Below, piece after piece: positions 46,341 through 57,004 of a stretch of 64,000 bases of DNA. Origin of the DNA: Amorphophallus konjac (lineage: Eukaryota; Streptophyta; Magnoliopsida; Alismatales; Araceae); assembly GCA_022559845.1 (NCBI GenBank), contig CM040118.1:163700331-163764330 (forward strand), written 5' to 3'. Position numbers and translations under genes: made by a program. A model generated the notes under the pieces. That model made no database searches, was not told the origin of the DNA, and saw nothing but the letters and a program-made list of their open reading frames with translations. How positions within the stretch are numbered: position 1 is the first letter of the stretch; the number at the start of each line of letters is the position of its first letter.

Positions 46341-46440
46341 GGTATATCAAAAGGTGTTGTCCGAACATTAGGCTACGCCTATCGGGAGGGCCGCACACTT
46401 GCGCGAGTGATCTTCGGATCGGTTATCTCCGCCACGTACC
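46341..46440 (+). repeat. Conserved ~100-nt folded motif, copy 5 (element I)
   Basis: GGTATATCAAAAGG to CTCCGCCACGTACC. Outer helix CCGGTA/TACCGG, hairpin TAGGC-TAC-GCCTA, CACT/AGTG around TGCGCG, and GATC-TTCG-GATC. It lies 133 bp after the primer site and 101 bp before the gag start. Confidence 0.82.
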
Positions 46441-46541
46441 GGATATTGGTTAGGTCTAAGTACATCATCTAGTGTGTGTTTGCATTAGTCGGTTTGTCTT
46501 GTCTCTTGTCATCATGCCCATCTTGTAGTTCCGAGTTTCCA

Positions 46542-47264
46542 ATGGACTCCCGATCGCCCAGGCGATATGACCGTTGGCCCACCCATGGGCTTGGCAACCA
46601 TCCTCTCCGCTTCTGTAGGCCTGAAGCCTCAGATTTTTTTGGCTCCAATGACCCGGGCATCTACCTCAAGTGGGAGGCTACCATGGACACCTACTTTGAT
46701 TGTTATACTATGTCCGAGGCAATGTAATTCTCTTTCGCCAAAGAGCGGCTTCTTCATGAGGCTGCCGAAAAGTGGGATTACATCGAAAGAATGAGAGAGG
46801 TTAGGAGGCAATGGCCCATCGAGTCATGGTGGGACATGAAGAGAGAGCTTAGGAAGGTCTACGTGCCCCAACCGGTCACCTCCAACCGGCCCCACCCAAT
46901 CACTTCCAACTAAGTGGGTCCTAGTCGGAGGCAAAGAGCCCCATATATAGATGAGCCAAGACCCAATCCTAGGACGGTTGACAACGGGCGAGTCCACCAT
47001 GATATCCCTATTCCAACCCACTCCGTTACCGAACTTATGCAAATGATTTTGGACCGGTTGGATGGGGTGGATAGGACACGTACTCCTAGTGATGTACTCC
47101 TACCCGAGCCTAAGGAGGTCATCCCCGGTAGTCTTAACCCGGCCCCATCAACGGAGTCCCCAAGCCCTCTCCCCATCATGGAGGATGCCCACTCCCATCC
47201 GAGGGCGACAATTCATCAAGGCCTTCACCCATGGAATTCCATACGGAGCCCATCGTGCTCCTAA
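46542..47264 (+). pseudogene. Element I gag, N-terminal half, with two stops
   Basis: ATG at 46542 opens MDSRSPRRYDRW. Then DFFGSNDPGIYLKWEATMD, RRQWPIESWWDMKRELRKV and YVPQ follow the order of a Ty3 gag N-terminal half. After YVP comes a Pro/Arg-rich unrelated stretch instead of the C-terminal half. TAA at 46725 and TAA at 46911 break it; all three parts stay in one frame. The C-terminal gag half that E retains is missing here. Confidence 0.75.
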
Positions 47265-48127
47265 AGGGTGAGGTAATTATTGAGGAGCCATTAGCTAGTT
47301 GGCTAAGGAAGGGTTTATTCTTAGATACCACACTCCCTTGCTACCCTCCCATAGAACCAACCCTACAAATAGTGTCCACCACAGATTTTAGCACCACTTG
47401 CCAATCCTCTTACTTTGTGGACACTATAAATGACCTACTTAAGGGATTAAGTAGGCAAATGGAGCTGACCAGTCTGTTGGCTCTCAGGCCCGACCCACCT
47501 AGGTGCCTTAGCTTCATATACCCATCCTTGGGTTCTATCACCTCTGTCTACACGGTGGGTCCCTTCACCAGTGAGCTCATCTTGCTCTTACCTCTACCAG
47601 ACGAGCTCCACCACTTTCCCTTCCATGACCCCTTCTCTCCCATAGGGAAGTCCCCCCATCCTAGGGAGACAGCTATTTCCCTGATCCCCTCAGGTGACGA
47701 GGGGTTGGCTTACATTGGGGATTTCTACCCAGGGTCAAAAGAGAGCCACATCACTGAATCCATAACTCTTCTTGATCCTTTTCCATGGGAATTCATCACG
47801 GTAGGTCACACTTTCCTCGATCCTGTCAACCCCTTCCCTAGGGAGCCCCGTGACCCACCACTTCCCATCCACGCCCTTTCTCCATGGGCCAGCCCTTCAG
47901 TTCACTCGAGAAATGGAGAAAGTGAATTTGGCTTCCCGGGTCCACCTAGACCACCCGAACCACTCGACCCTCCCACACCCAAGTCTAATAGGACGTCATT
48001 GCCAGGCTGGTTTATACTTGGGTGTCTTGGAGCCAACCATGACGTCAACCTCCTGTTACGTCAAATGCATGCATGGTACACATTCGGCTGTTCTGGTCCG
48101 CCGTCACATATGTACAGGTCGGACTAA
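47231..48127 (+). CDS. Uncharacterised 298-aa ORF of element I, shared with element E
   Basis: This intact frame overlaps the end of the gag frame by 34 bp in another register. It is Pro/Leu/Ser-rich. Recognisable blocks are EPLASWLRKGL, PPIEPTLQIV, FVDTINDLLKGLSRQMELT, YPSLGSITSVYTVG, GHTFLDPVNPFPREP and a Cys/His-containing end GCLGANHD..LLRQMHAWYTFGCSGPPSHMY. The same blocks in the same order lie on the minus strand of E (26791-27670). I know no family with these motifs, and see no signal peptide, membrane segment or catalytic motif. It takes the place of the protease-RT-RNase H part of pol. The start ATG is the first in frame but the natural frame may be a fusion to gag, as in E. Confidence 0.6.
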   Translation: MEFHTEPIVLLKGEVIIEEPLASWLRKGLFLDTTLPCYPPIEPTLQIVSTTDFSTTCQSSYFVDTINDLLKGLSRQMELTSLLALRPDPPRCLSFIYPSLGSITSVYTVGPFTSELILLLPLPDELHHFPFHDPFSPIGKSPHPRETAISLIPSGDEGLAYIGDFYPGSKESHITESITLLDPFPWEFITVGHTFLDPVNPFPREPRDPPLPIHALSPWASPSVHSRNGESEFGFPGPPRPPEPLDPPTPKSNRTSLPGWFILGCLGANHDVNLLLRQMHAWYTFGCSGPPSHMYRSD

Positions 48128-48149
48128 TAGTAGGTTTGTCTAGGGTCTT

Positions 48150-48768
48150 GTGTGTCTGTACATACATGTGTCCAGTATATTAGGAGAGCATAGTGAGTCT
48201 GCCGAGTCGTTTGCTAGGCATGTTAGGAGTTTGCATGACGACATCCGTCGTCACATTGAGGCCAGCAATGCACGGTATAAGGAGCTAGCCGATGCCCATC
48301 GACACCACCGAGAGTTCCAAGAGGGTGAATATGTCCTGATCAGGGTAAGACCTGAACGGTTTCCCTCTGGAACCGTTAAGAAGTTGCAAGCTCGCGGAGC
48401 CGGTCCATTTAGAGTATTGAAACGCGTTGGATCCAATGCGTATGTTGTGGACTTGCCCGAGGAATATGGTATAAGCTCTACTTTCAATGTATCGGATCTA
48501 GTTGCAAATAGGGACCCAACGGTGATCCCTAGTGAGCCTTTCGAGCCATCCCCTCCCCTTGAGTGATCCCACACCTGAGTGTCCACCTCTAGCCCCTTTG
48601 TCACGGCAGCGTGAGCATATAGATCATATACTGGATGAGCAGGTGACAATTACCAAGAGTGGATCCTACCCGCGCTACCTAGGGCGATGGAGAGGACGGC
48701 CCGCTACCGAGGACACATGGATCACGCATGGCGAGTTGCAGCGGATTGATCCGGACCTTTTGGAGTGA
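48150..48768 (+). pseudogene. Element I integrase C-terminal domain with chromodomain-like tail
   Basis: ESFARHVRSLHDDIRR, EGEYVLIRVRPERFPSGT and GSNAYVVDLPEEYGISST match the C-terminal part of plant Ty3 integrases. After a stop at 48564 and a frame change comes YLGRWRGRPATEDTW, then LQRIDPDLLE, a chromodomain-like end. The zinc finger and DDE core are absent. In chromoviruses this tail steers integration; without the catalytic core it cannot act alone. Confidence 0.75.
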
Positions 48769-48812
48769 TACCGGAGCGATGTAGACCCTTACTCGACAGG
48801 GTCGAGTTTCTC

Positions 48813-48827
48813 CCACCCGGGGAGAAT
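48813..48827 (+). promoter_or_regulatory. Polypurine tract of element I
   Basis: CCACCCGGGGAGAAT directly precedes the 3' LTR and is the same as in E. Confidence 0.8.
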
Positions 48828-51096
48828 TGGTGCGGACACCCGGGCAGTTGAGAGGCGCGATACGTCGAGCCACCGGTACCGCACACGGAGCACGACCCGA
48901 GCCACTTCAGCGTCCATCTGGCTCGGAGATAGCCTGGAGACTCCCCCTTTAGTCCCGACATTTATCATATTTGTTTAGACTTTATTTGTGTGTAATGTGT
49001 GTTTATTTCATTTTATTCGGTTTGTTATTTTGATTGTAAGAGGGGTTTATTTGCAAAATGGGACCCCCGGGTCCCACGGGCCCCCCAGACCCCTCCCATT
49101 GATCCACCTCAGTCTAGGGCCCCATGTGGGGTCAGTCAACATTTCAAATGGAGGCATCTAGACGAGTTGAATGGTAAAAGACGCATGGGAGACAATTGGA
49201 CTTCAAAGTCCAAGGTAGGCTACCTACCATGTCATCCATGTCTCCCCTTGGTCAATAGGCCGCCCCCGCTTGAATATTTTTATTTATTGTTTTGTGTTGG
49301 TCACATCTAATCCAAGCCATCCATTCCCCATCCCTAAGATCCAATGGTGGAGAATGGATTTGATGTGCAGCCTATAAAGCTTGTATTTTCCCATTTGGAT
49401 GAATTAATGAAGAAGAAAATTGATGAATTTTGTTGGAGCAGCCTTGGCCGCCCCCCTCCTCTCTCCTCCCTCTCCCCCTTGCAGCTGTGAAGGTTGCCTT
49501 CTGGAGGTGTGACTCCTCCCCTATCAGTTCCGGTGATCGCCGCCACGAGCCGCCATCGCATCGCCACGATTCTCGTTGGTATTCTATCCGCGCAGTGCAG
49601 CAGCATCTTGTCCGAATTATGTAGCCCTCCCTCGTGATCTTCTGGGAACCAAATTTGGAGGGGATGTTCTAGGGATGTCAACCACACCACATAAAATTCG
49701 GTTGCCCTTCTAGTTCATTTTTTCTAATTTTCCATTTTCGTCCAACTTTCAATTTCAGTTCTGCCAGTTTCAGATCTGATTTCCATCTTTCCTGAGTTTC
49801 CCATCTTTGATCTCTTTTGTGATTTTTCCCAGAGCTCCCAATTTTACTAGGTGTTCTACTTATCATCCCCTCCACCCAAGATTTTTCTTGATTTTTGATC
49901 AGCCCTACACCTATTTTATAAAAATCCTTTTACGATCCATCTACAGTGTTGTCTATCAGTTTCCAGATCCGACCGCTTATCAGTGTAAAATCTCTAACAA
50001 TTCATAGCCTCCACCAATCCTTCCACAAAATTTATTGACGTTTTCCTTGTGCAATGCCCTACAACCTTAATGAAGAGCCCAGGACCTGAATAGGACGTCT
50101 ACCTCGCGGTCAAAGGCAACTCTCAGGAAAGTTCCCTGTTGATCTGAGAGTTCAGGTACTGTACAGCAGAAGCTTCAAACTTCAATAAAGCCCAGATTCG
50201 TGTAGATCCAGGTCCTCTCTTTGGGCCTAGATTGAAGGATTTCAAGAGGGCTTTTCAACGATAGCTCCTGTGTCCCGATCGGACATTGGGATTGGTTGCA
50301 GCGGCTTATCTCACAGGAGCGCGCACTAGAAAACAGAACTCAAAATCCGTGGATAGCAACTTCAAGAGTTGGAGATCGGAGCCGATCGGCCACCGATCGG
50401 TGTTTTCGGCCGACCGCCTTCCAGGGAGGCGCGTCCCCAGGGGTCCCCATCACAGTGGGCCCCACTCCAGCAGGCCGGGAGGATAGCGCCATCCGTGGGC
50501 CCCACGGACCCGTAGATCACGCCGTCCGGACAGCACTTTAGACGCGTGTTCGGCACCGCCGGGCGACATCAAGATGCTGCCCGTCAACCCGATTCGCGTG
50601 ATTCCCGGGCCCCACATGTGACCTTTTACCTCCCTGCGTGGAGTGGGTCCAATATTTGTACTACTGTAAAATTATTTAACCGGGAGTCCGTAAATCGACC
50701 GGGGTTGTCTTCGCCACGCCGGGTGCGTGGAGGTAACGGTCTAAACTTCTCGGCGTTACTTTGCTTAGCTAGTATACGGTCTTATGCCGCTGCGAGAGTG
50801 TAGGTTCCTAGCCCGTGTGTTCATGTCGCCGCTGTGAGTGTGAGAGTGACCCGTCCCGTGACTCGATCCGAGTCTGGAAGTTGAGTCAGACTACCTTGAA
50901 CTCTGCCAGTTCCTTAACCGCGCACGATCCACGCTTTCCCTCGCCTGGGACGACGAGTGAGTTTGCACTTCTGTTAGCGACGTGTAGCCCGTAGGAGCTC
51001 TTAGTGTCGAGCCGAGGTTGCTCTAGTAGTCGTGTCTTTGCTGGTCGAGTCGTGTCCGTCTCATATAGCGTCGAGTCCGTGGTCCGTCCCGCATCA
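48828..51096 (+). repeat. Element I 3' LTR (2269 bp)
   Basis: Nearly the same length as the 5' LTR with scattered substitutions. TATA-like box near 49373. Confidence 0.9.
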
Positions 51097-52106
51097 CTGA
51101 TGCCCTCAGTCGGAAGCCAAGAGTAATATTAGCCAATTGCATGATTCAGGAGTGGAAGTTGCTAGAACAATTCTCTAAGCTTGATATAAGCATAGACAAG
51201 GAAAGCAAGTGTGTTACACTATCACATATGAGCATACAGCCAGACTTACTCTATGAAATACAAGCACTTCAAGACAATGACCCAACATTAGTGAAAATCA
51301 AGGGAAAAATTGAAGAGAAATCTGATTTCAAATTAGCATCAGATGGAAGGTTGTTATTCAGAGATAGAACTTGTATACCGGAATGTCCAGAGCTAAAGAA
51401 GAAGATCTTAGATGAAGCTCACAGATCAAGGTACACGATTCATCCAGGATCTACCAAAATATACCAAGATTTAAAAAGGACCTTTCTGTGGCCCAATATG
51501 AAAAGAGAAGTAGCGGACTTCGTGTCTCGCTGTCTCACTTGCCAACAAGTCAAGGCGGAACACCAAAAGCCTACTGGTAAGCTACATCCTCTTGATATTC
51601 CCAAGTGGAAGTGGGAGGATATCGGTATGGACTTCATTATGGGTCTGTCTAAATCTAGAGGAGGACATGATGGAATATGGGTCATCATAGACCGTCTGAC
51701 CAAGTCGGCCCATTTCTTGCCAATTAAGAGCCGATGGGAAGTAGATGTTGTTGCCGCTTGGTACATTAAAGAGATAGTCAGACTACATGGAATTCCTGTC
51801 TCAATCGTGTCTGACAGAGACCCTCATTTTACTTCCCATTTTTGGAAGGGTCTACAGCATTCGTTGGGAATGAGACTTAACTTTAGTACCACTTTTCATC
51901 CTCAGACGGATGTTCAGACCGAGAGAACAAATCAGGTAGTAGAAGATATGCTCAGGGCTTGTATCTTTGATTTTGGTGGAAGCTGGCATGATCACATACC
52001 TTTGGTCGAGTTTGCATACAACAACAGCTACCAGGCAAGCATACAAATGGCACCTTTCAAAGCCTTATACGGAAGAGTTGTCGATCACCCTTGTGCTGGG
52101 ATGAAG
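51097..52106 (+). pseudogene. Element G RNase H end and integrase, first copy, truncated
   Basis: Open from 51141. It carries integrase finger H..H with CLTCQQVKAEH near 51540, core residues in IGMDFIMGL and VSDRDPHF, and HPQTDVQTERTN, where the usual Gly after Asp is Val. It reaches the ALYGR box near 52075 and then stops matching at 52106, where LTR sequence of J begins without a target duplication. The reading frame that continues past 52106 is LTR sequence, not protein. Confidence 0.88.
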
Positions 52107-52411
52107 GGGCAGGTCGATCCCCGCGACCTGACCGCGCAGGTTGATCTGGGCGACCTGACCGCGCAGGTAATCCGCGTGCGAGGGTGCAATCATTGAGCTT
52201 TCACTTTTACCATCTCCACTCCATTCCTTGGCATATCTGTCATGAAAGAACATCAAGTAGTTTAGTCATATAAGAGTGGTAAAACATCAATGACTTATAG
52301 TGTTTAGCCATTATCAAAACCAAGAATATCAAATAACTCAAATGACCATAGGATGATGTCGAATGACCCAAGTGACCACAAGATGACTCAAATGACCATA
52401 GGGGCACAACA
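52107..52411 (-). repeat. Element J 3' LTR, truncated to its first 305 bp
   Basis: On the minus strand it starts TGTTGTGCCCC at 52411 and follows LTR H and the 5' LTR to a tandem GACCTGACCGCGCAGGT segment, then switches to integrase of element G at 52106/52107. This copy has more GACCTGACC units than H (43405-43657), so the two differ in length. Confidence 0.85.
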
Positions 52412-52425
52412 TTCTACCCCTTTTT
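52412..52425 (-). promoter_or_regulatory. Polypurine tract of element J
   Basis: Minus strand AAAAAGGGGTAGAA directly precedes LTR start TGTTGTGCC. It is similar to AAAAAGAGGGAGAA of element B. Confidence 0.85.
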
Positions 52426-53167
52426 GATGATGGCAACACTGTGAGTCATTATGTGGCAGTAATATCCAAGATGGCAAAGTTTATGACATATGCGACATGT
52501 GCAGCTCAAGATCCATGATAGTGAAAGCATGTCAATGCGGATATGTATGCATGGATGATCAAAGTATGTGAATGCTATGCACAATTCCCCATCACATATG
52601 AAGACTCAAAGCACACAAGGTTCTCTTCCCCGTGGACTCTCCCCCGTCCACAATTCACTCTCCCTCTTTGACAACTCACAAAGGCCGCACAAAGGACGGA
52701 CAAAGGTATTAGCTCATAAAGGACTCACAACAAGATATTTTCTCCCCCTTTGACAACAGCAAAAAGGGAGGGATAAAGTAGAGAAGGTGACAGATGTTGG
52801 TGAGACCAGAGCTGAAAAGAGTTGAGAGCAAGCTATTATATGCAAACCTGAACCAGACCGTGAGCAACATATATGGTTCAAAGCTAATGAAATTCGAGAT
52901 CATCAACAGAGTTTGAAAAAGCATCTACATCTATGTTTTAATAGAAATGAACCAAAAGCACATGGCATGGTAGTGTTTAACCTTCCCTTGTCATATATAT
53001 CAATTTTCAATAACTACAAAGGGAATAGCACAAAAACTAGTATTGAGGCTAAACAAGTATGAGTAAAGCATGGAATGTTATGAGTGCAGTAAATCTGATT
53101 TTCAATATCTTTTGAATTTGAAGGCACATGACTCATATTTTACGAGCAATCAAGTTTAGTACATGCC

Positions 53168-53460
53168 TCCTAGCCGTAAGAATACACGTTGTTTAGACGC
53201 CAATATCCCTAGGAATTTGGTAAGACTGACGGTTATGCTTCAGAATGAACAGAGATAGCAAAGTCACGTCATGACATATCCAATCTCATTTCTGTGATGA
53301 GAAGACATATTTCTCAGCAATTATGCCAGTGCTCTTCTTAGAGTCCAAATATAATGGTGACAGAGATAACAGGGGCACATCATGACATATCATTTGTCAC
53401 TTGATTTGATGACATGACATGTTTCTCAGTGCAACAATATCATTGCTTTGTCAAATGGAA
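53168..53460 (-). repeat. Sirevirus non-coding module shared with element B
   Basis: On the minus strand, CTAGGGATATTGGCG..AACGTGTATTC (53218-53180) is preceded by TGCTATCTCTGTTC, ATGTCATGACGTG and GCTGAGAAATATGTC, in the same order as in B (18326-18492). A second, more diverged copy of the upstream part lies at 53370-53460. Confidence 0.65.
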
Positions 53461-54069
53461 TTCCAAGAATTCCAGCTCATCAAGATGTTTAAGAACAATA
53501 CTAAGCCTGAGTGTATCACCAAGATGGTCATAAATTTTGAATTTTCAGATATCAGTATAGTCATTCAAAGCACAATATGCAATCTCTAGTTAAGGTCTAT
53601 TAAAATCACAGAACATAGATGATTTCAAAACAAATATTTTAGAACTTCAAGGAAATCATTAAATCTGAACTATTTTCATTGGATGGATAATCATCAGGGC
53701 ATATAATAGAAAGCTCTTACGCCGTAGTTCTATCGGTCTCATGATCTCAAATCAGACTGTAAGCCATTGAAGTTCAGATTGCAAGAGATTAAGAAAAGCA
53801 ACAAGACTCCCCCTAAGGATATGCAATGAATGCACTCAAAGAGTTATGTTTGCAAGTGAAAAGATAATTGTCAAGGAGAGGTTGACTAGAATCATGCAGG
53901 GGTTGACCTGATCAAACATGAAGTTGGCAGACATGAAATGCATGACCCAGCACATGGTTGTACACTTATGAAATGCAACAAATAAATGAATGAAGATGAA
54001 ACAAATGCATGAATGCTGTAAAGAGACAACTTCCCCTTACTATATGGCCTATATGTGATAGTGACGCAT

Positions 54070-54157
54070 GGTACTTGGCGGAGGTAAAACCTCACGCATA
54101 TTGAGTGCTTCTAGACAAGCATAACCTGCCTTTCCATACATCAACATTTAATATACC
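54070..54157 (-). repeat. Conserved ~100-nt folded motif, copy 6 (element J)
   Basis: On the minus strand it starts GGTATATTAAATGTTG at 54157 and ends CCTCCGCCAAGTACC. Outer helix CATGGTA/TACCATG, hairpins GCAGG/CTTGT (two G-U pairs), CTCA/TGAG, and GAGGT-TTT-ACCTC in place of the TTCG hairpin. It starts 182 bp after the pol stop. Confidence 0.8.
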
Positions 54158-54338
54158 ATGGCCATGCAAGTATGATGCTACACAAACAATGCAATGCATC
54201 GTGAACATGAATTCAACTTTATTATGCATTATGACTACATGCAATGCTATACCATATGTAAAATGACATAAATACATATAAACAATGCATGGATGCCAAA
54301 TTTTAAGACACACAACAAAGCTGAAGAGGATCATCATT

Positions 54339-57001
54339 TCAATTTTTAGTGGCCTGAGGTCTGCAAAGACCAAGCTCCCTTCTGAGTGTAGTAAATATGT
54401 CATTACACAAGAGCTTGGTAAAGATGTCAGTAATTTGATTTAGAGTATCAACAAAATACAGTTCAAAATTTTTCTTAACGACCTCATCTCTAATGAAGTG
54501 ATGCCTAATCTCAATATGCTTAGTCCTAGAGTGCTGGATTGAATTTTTTACAAGGTTGATAGCACTAGTGTTATCACACAGAATTGGGACACAACCAAGA
54601 TCCACTAAGTAGTCTTGGAGTTGGTGTTTAATCCATAACACTAGAAATAAGAAACAAAGCTAGATTGGTGTTTAATCCTCACCGAGTTGGTGTTTAATCA
54701 TTGGTTGACCTGCAAATCGAGAAAAAATTAGAGTTCACCCATTAGGCTCATCTCGAATTCGTTAGTCATGAGGTTAGCAAATTCCTTACACATTTCAGAT
54801 TTAGTAGAACCAAACACAATATCATCAACATAAATTAGAACAATCAAGATGTTCTTACCTTGCTTCTTGGTGAAAAGTGTTTGATCTACCTTATCTCGTG
54901 TGTACCCTTTTTCAATGAGGAACGAGCTTAGTCTCTCATACCAAGCTCTTGGTGCTTGCTTAAGTCCATAAAGCGCACTGTCTAGCTTGTATATAAAATC
55001 TGCATGGTTAGAATTCTCAAAGCCAGGGGGCTGCTCAACATAGACTTCTTCTTTGATCAAGCCATTCAAGAAAGCACTTTTTACATCCATTTGGTACAAC
55101 TTTATTCTAAGGGAGCATGCAAAGGCAAGTAAAATTCTGATGGCTTCGAGTCTAGCTACCAGGGTAAAGGATTCCTCAAAGTCTACCCCAAACTCTTGAT
55201 TATACCCTTGAGCCACCAATCTAGCTTTGTTTCTTATTATCTTACCATCCTCACTGATTTTGTTCCTAAATACCCATTTAGTACCTATGACAGATTGTGA
55301 TGATGGTCTAGGAACAAGATGCCAAACTTTATTTCTTTCAAACTGGTTAATTCATCTTGCATTGAGTTTATCCATTTTTCATCTTTTAATGCCTCATCAA
55401 TATTCATGGGTTCAATCTGGGAGACAAGAGCAAGTTGGTCTAATTCTTCCACAATTCTAAAATGTGACCTTATTCTAGGTGGATCATTCAAGCTACCAAT
55501 GACATTTTCTATTAAGAATTCTAATGTTTGTAGAATCATTACCTTCTCTTGGAGCTTGATCCCTTGCATTGCTTGATTCAGCTAGGTCACCATCTTCTTT
55601 TGTTTCTTCTTGTGGAGAATTATTCTTTTCCTTCATGCTTAGGAATTCCCCGTCTTCATCATTTTTCCTGCAAGAGTTATCATTGTTAGAATCATCATGA
55701 TATTCATCAAAGGAGACATGGGGTGATTCTTCCACAGTTTGACTCTGGACATTATAAATTCTATAAGCCCTAGTCTATCAGAATATCCAAGAAATATACC
55801 TTCATCGCTCTTGGGCTCGAATTTATCTAAATCTCTTTTGTCATTATTGTGGATGAAGCATTTTGACCCAAATACTTTCATATGTGTGAGAAAAGGCTTT
55901 TTACCTTTCAGCAACTCATAAAGTGTCTTTTTGGTGTGTGGCCTTACCATAGAGCGGTTGATAATGTAACATGCCGAGTTTACCGCTTCAGCCCAAAATT
56001 TCCTTGGGAGTTGCCGTTCGGAAAGCATTGTTCTTGCCATCTCTATGAGTGTTCGATTCCTTCTTTCAACTACATCATTTTGCTCTGGGGTTCTTGGTGA
56101 AGAAAATCGGTGTGAAATACCTTCAGTCCTGCAAAGATTATAGAAGTCAGCATTTTCAAATTCACCACCATGATCAGATTGAATGTTGGAAATCTTAAAC
56201 TCACTGTCTTGCTTTATCTTCATATAGAGTGCCTGAAACTCATCAAAAGCATCATTTTTATGTGTGAGAAAGAAAACCCATGTGAACCTAGAGTAATCAT
56301 CCACCAAGACATATCCATATTTTCTACCACTCAAACTAGCAGTTCTGGTTGGACCAAATAAATCCATATGAATCAGTTCAAGTGGTTGAAATGACATGTT
56401 TGCAGATCTACCCTTGAAGGATTTTCTTGTTTGTTTACCTAGGGCACATGCATCACACAATTCATTTTCTTGTTTAAAAGATAGTTTAGGCAACCCTTTC
56501 ACCATTGAATGCTTTAATAGTTTATGTAAGACATTGTAGTTAGCATGTCCTAGTCTACGATGCCATAACCATGCAAGCTCAGATTTTAGTGCAACAAGAT
56601 AAAGATTTATGTGAGTAGGATCATCTAAGTCAATCATGTAAATATTGTTGACCCTTTTTCTAGAAAATTTTACCTTGTCAGATTTTGGTTCAAGGATTCT
56701 ACATTCATGAGAGTCAAATAACACTTTATGACTTTTATCACACAATTGACTTATACTAAGCAGGTTGTATTTCAAGCCTTCAACTAGTAGCACGTTACAG
56801 ATGGAGTTAGAGAGGTTCTTACCTACATTACCTGTTCCAATGATTTTTCCTTTGTTGTTCCCTCCAAATGTGTCGTATCCTCTTTTCTTTTCCTCCAAGA
56901 GACAAAATTTTATTTTATCTCCAGTCATGTGTCTTGAACAGCCGCTATCAAGGTACCACCTCTTATGCATGGCTGTAAGACACTGCTGCACAAGTAATTA
57001 A
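54339..57001 (-). pseudogene. Element J copia pol (protease, integrase, partial reverse transcriptase, RNase H end)
   Basis: Order is protease (WYLDSGCSRHMTGD near 56950), GAG-pre-integrase finger (HRRLGHANYN..CDACALGK), integrase core (HMDLFGP, IQSDHGGEF, PEQNDVVERRNRT), a linker with frameshifts (55220-55740), reverse transcriptase (MDVKSAFLNG, GLKQAPRAWYERL, YVDDIVFG; 54728-55219) and the RNase H end (DNTSAINLVKNS, SRTKHIEIRHHFIRD, DIFTKLL; 54339-54641). Pol order with integrase before reverse transcriptase defines Ty1/copia. Between 54728 and 54641 a large part of RT and RNase H is replaced by about 85 bp that repeats TTGGTGTTTAATC; a deletion is the simplest reading. Confidence 0.88.
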
Positions 57002-57004
57002 GCA

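Larger units (their letters stand above)
43919..51096 (+). mobile_element. Element I: non-autonomous Ty3/gypsy retrotransposon in element G
   Basis: LTRs 43919-46192 and 48828-51096 run from TGGTGCGGAC to CCCGCATCA and are flanked by perfect CTGAT duplications (43914-43918, 51097-51101). Primer site at 46196, purine tract at 48813. The interior is 2.6 kb: folded motif, N-terminal half of gag, an uncharacterised 298-aa ORF, and an integrase tail with chromodomain remnant. It is related to E in the interior, the purine tract and the LTR 3' half. It is absent from the second copy of this part of G, so it inserted after the duplication. Confidence 0.92.
52426..54338 (-). other. Element J 3' non-coding region
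   Basis: About 1.9 kb after pol with no supported ORF. It holds the folded motif (54070-54157), a module shared with element B (53168-53460), and further purine tracts on the minus strand near 52745, 53805 and 54032. No envelope-like frame is visible. Confidence 0.7.

Noticed and set aside
52107..52196. C-terminal extension of integrase with repeated VDPRDLTAQ-like residues
   Set aside because: It is LTR sequence of J read in the integrase frame after the junction at 52106, not a fusion domain.
28301..54157. The folded 100-nt motif as an ordinary tRNA gene or SINE head
   Set aside because: There are no A and B boxes at tRNA spacing, no CCA-end or anticodon-loop pattern, no A-tail and no target duplications around the copies; the cloverleaf resemblance is only general.
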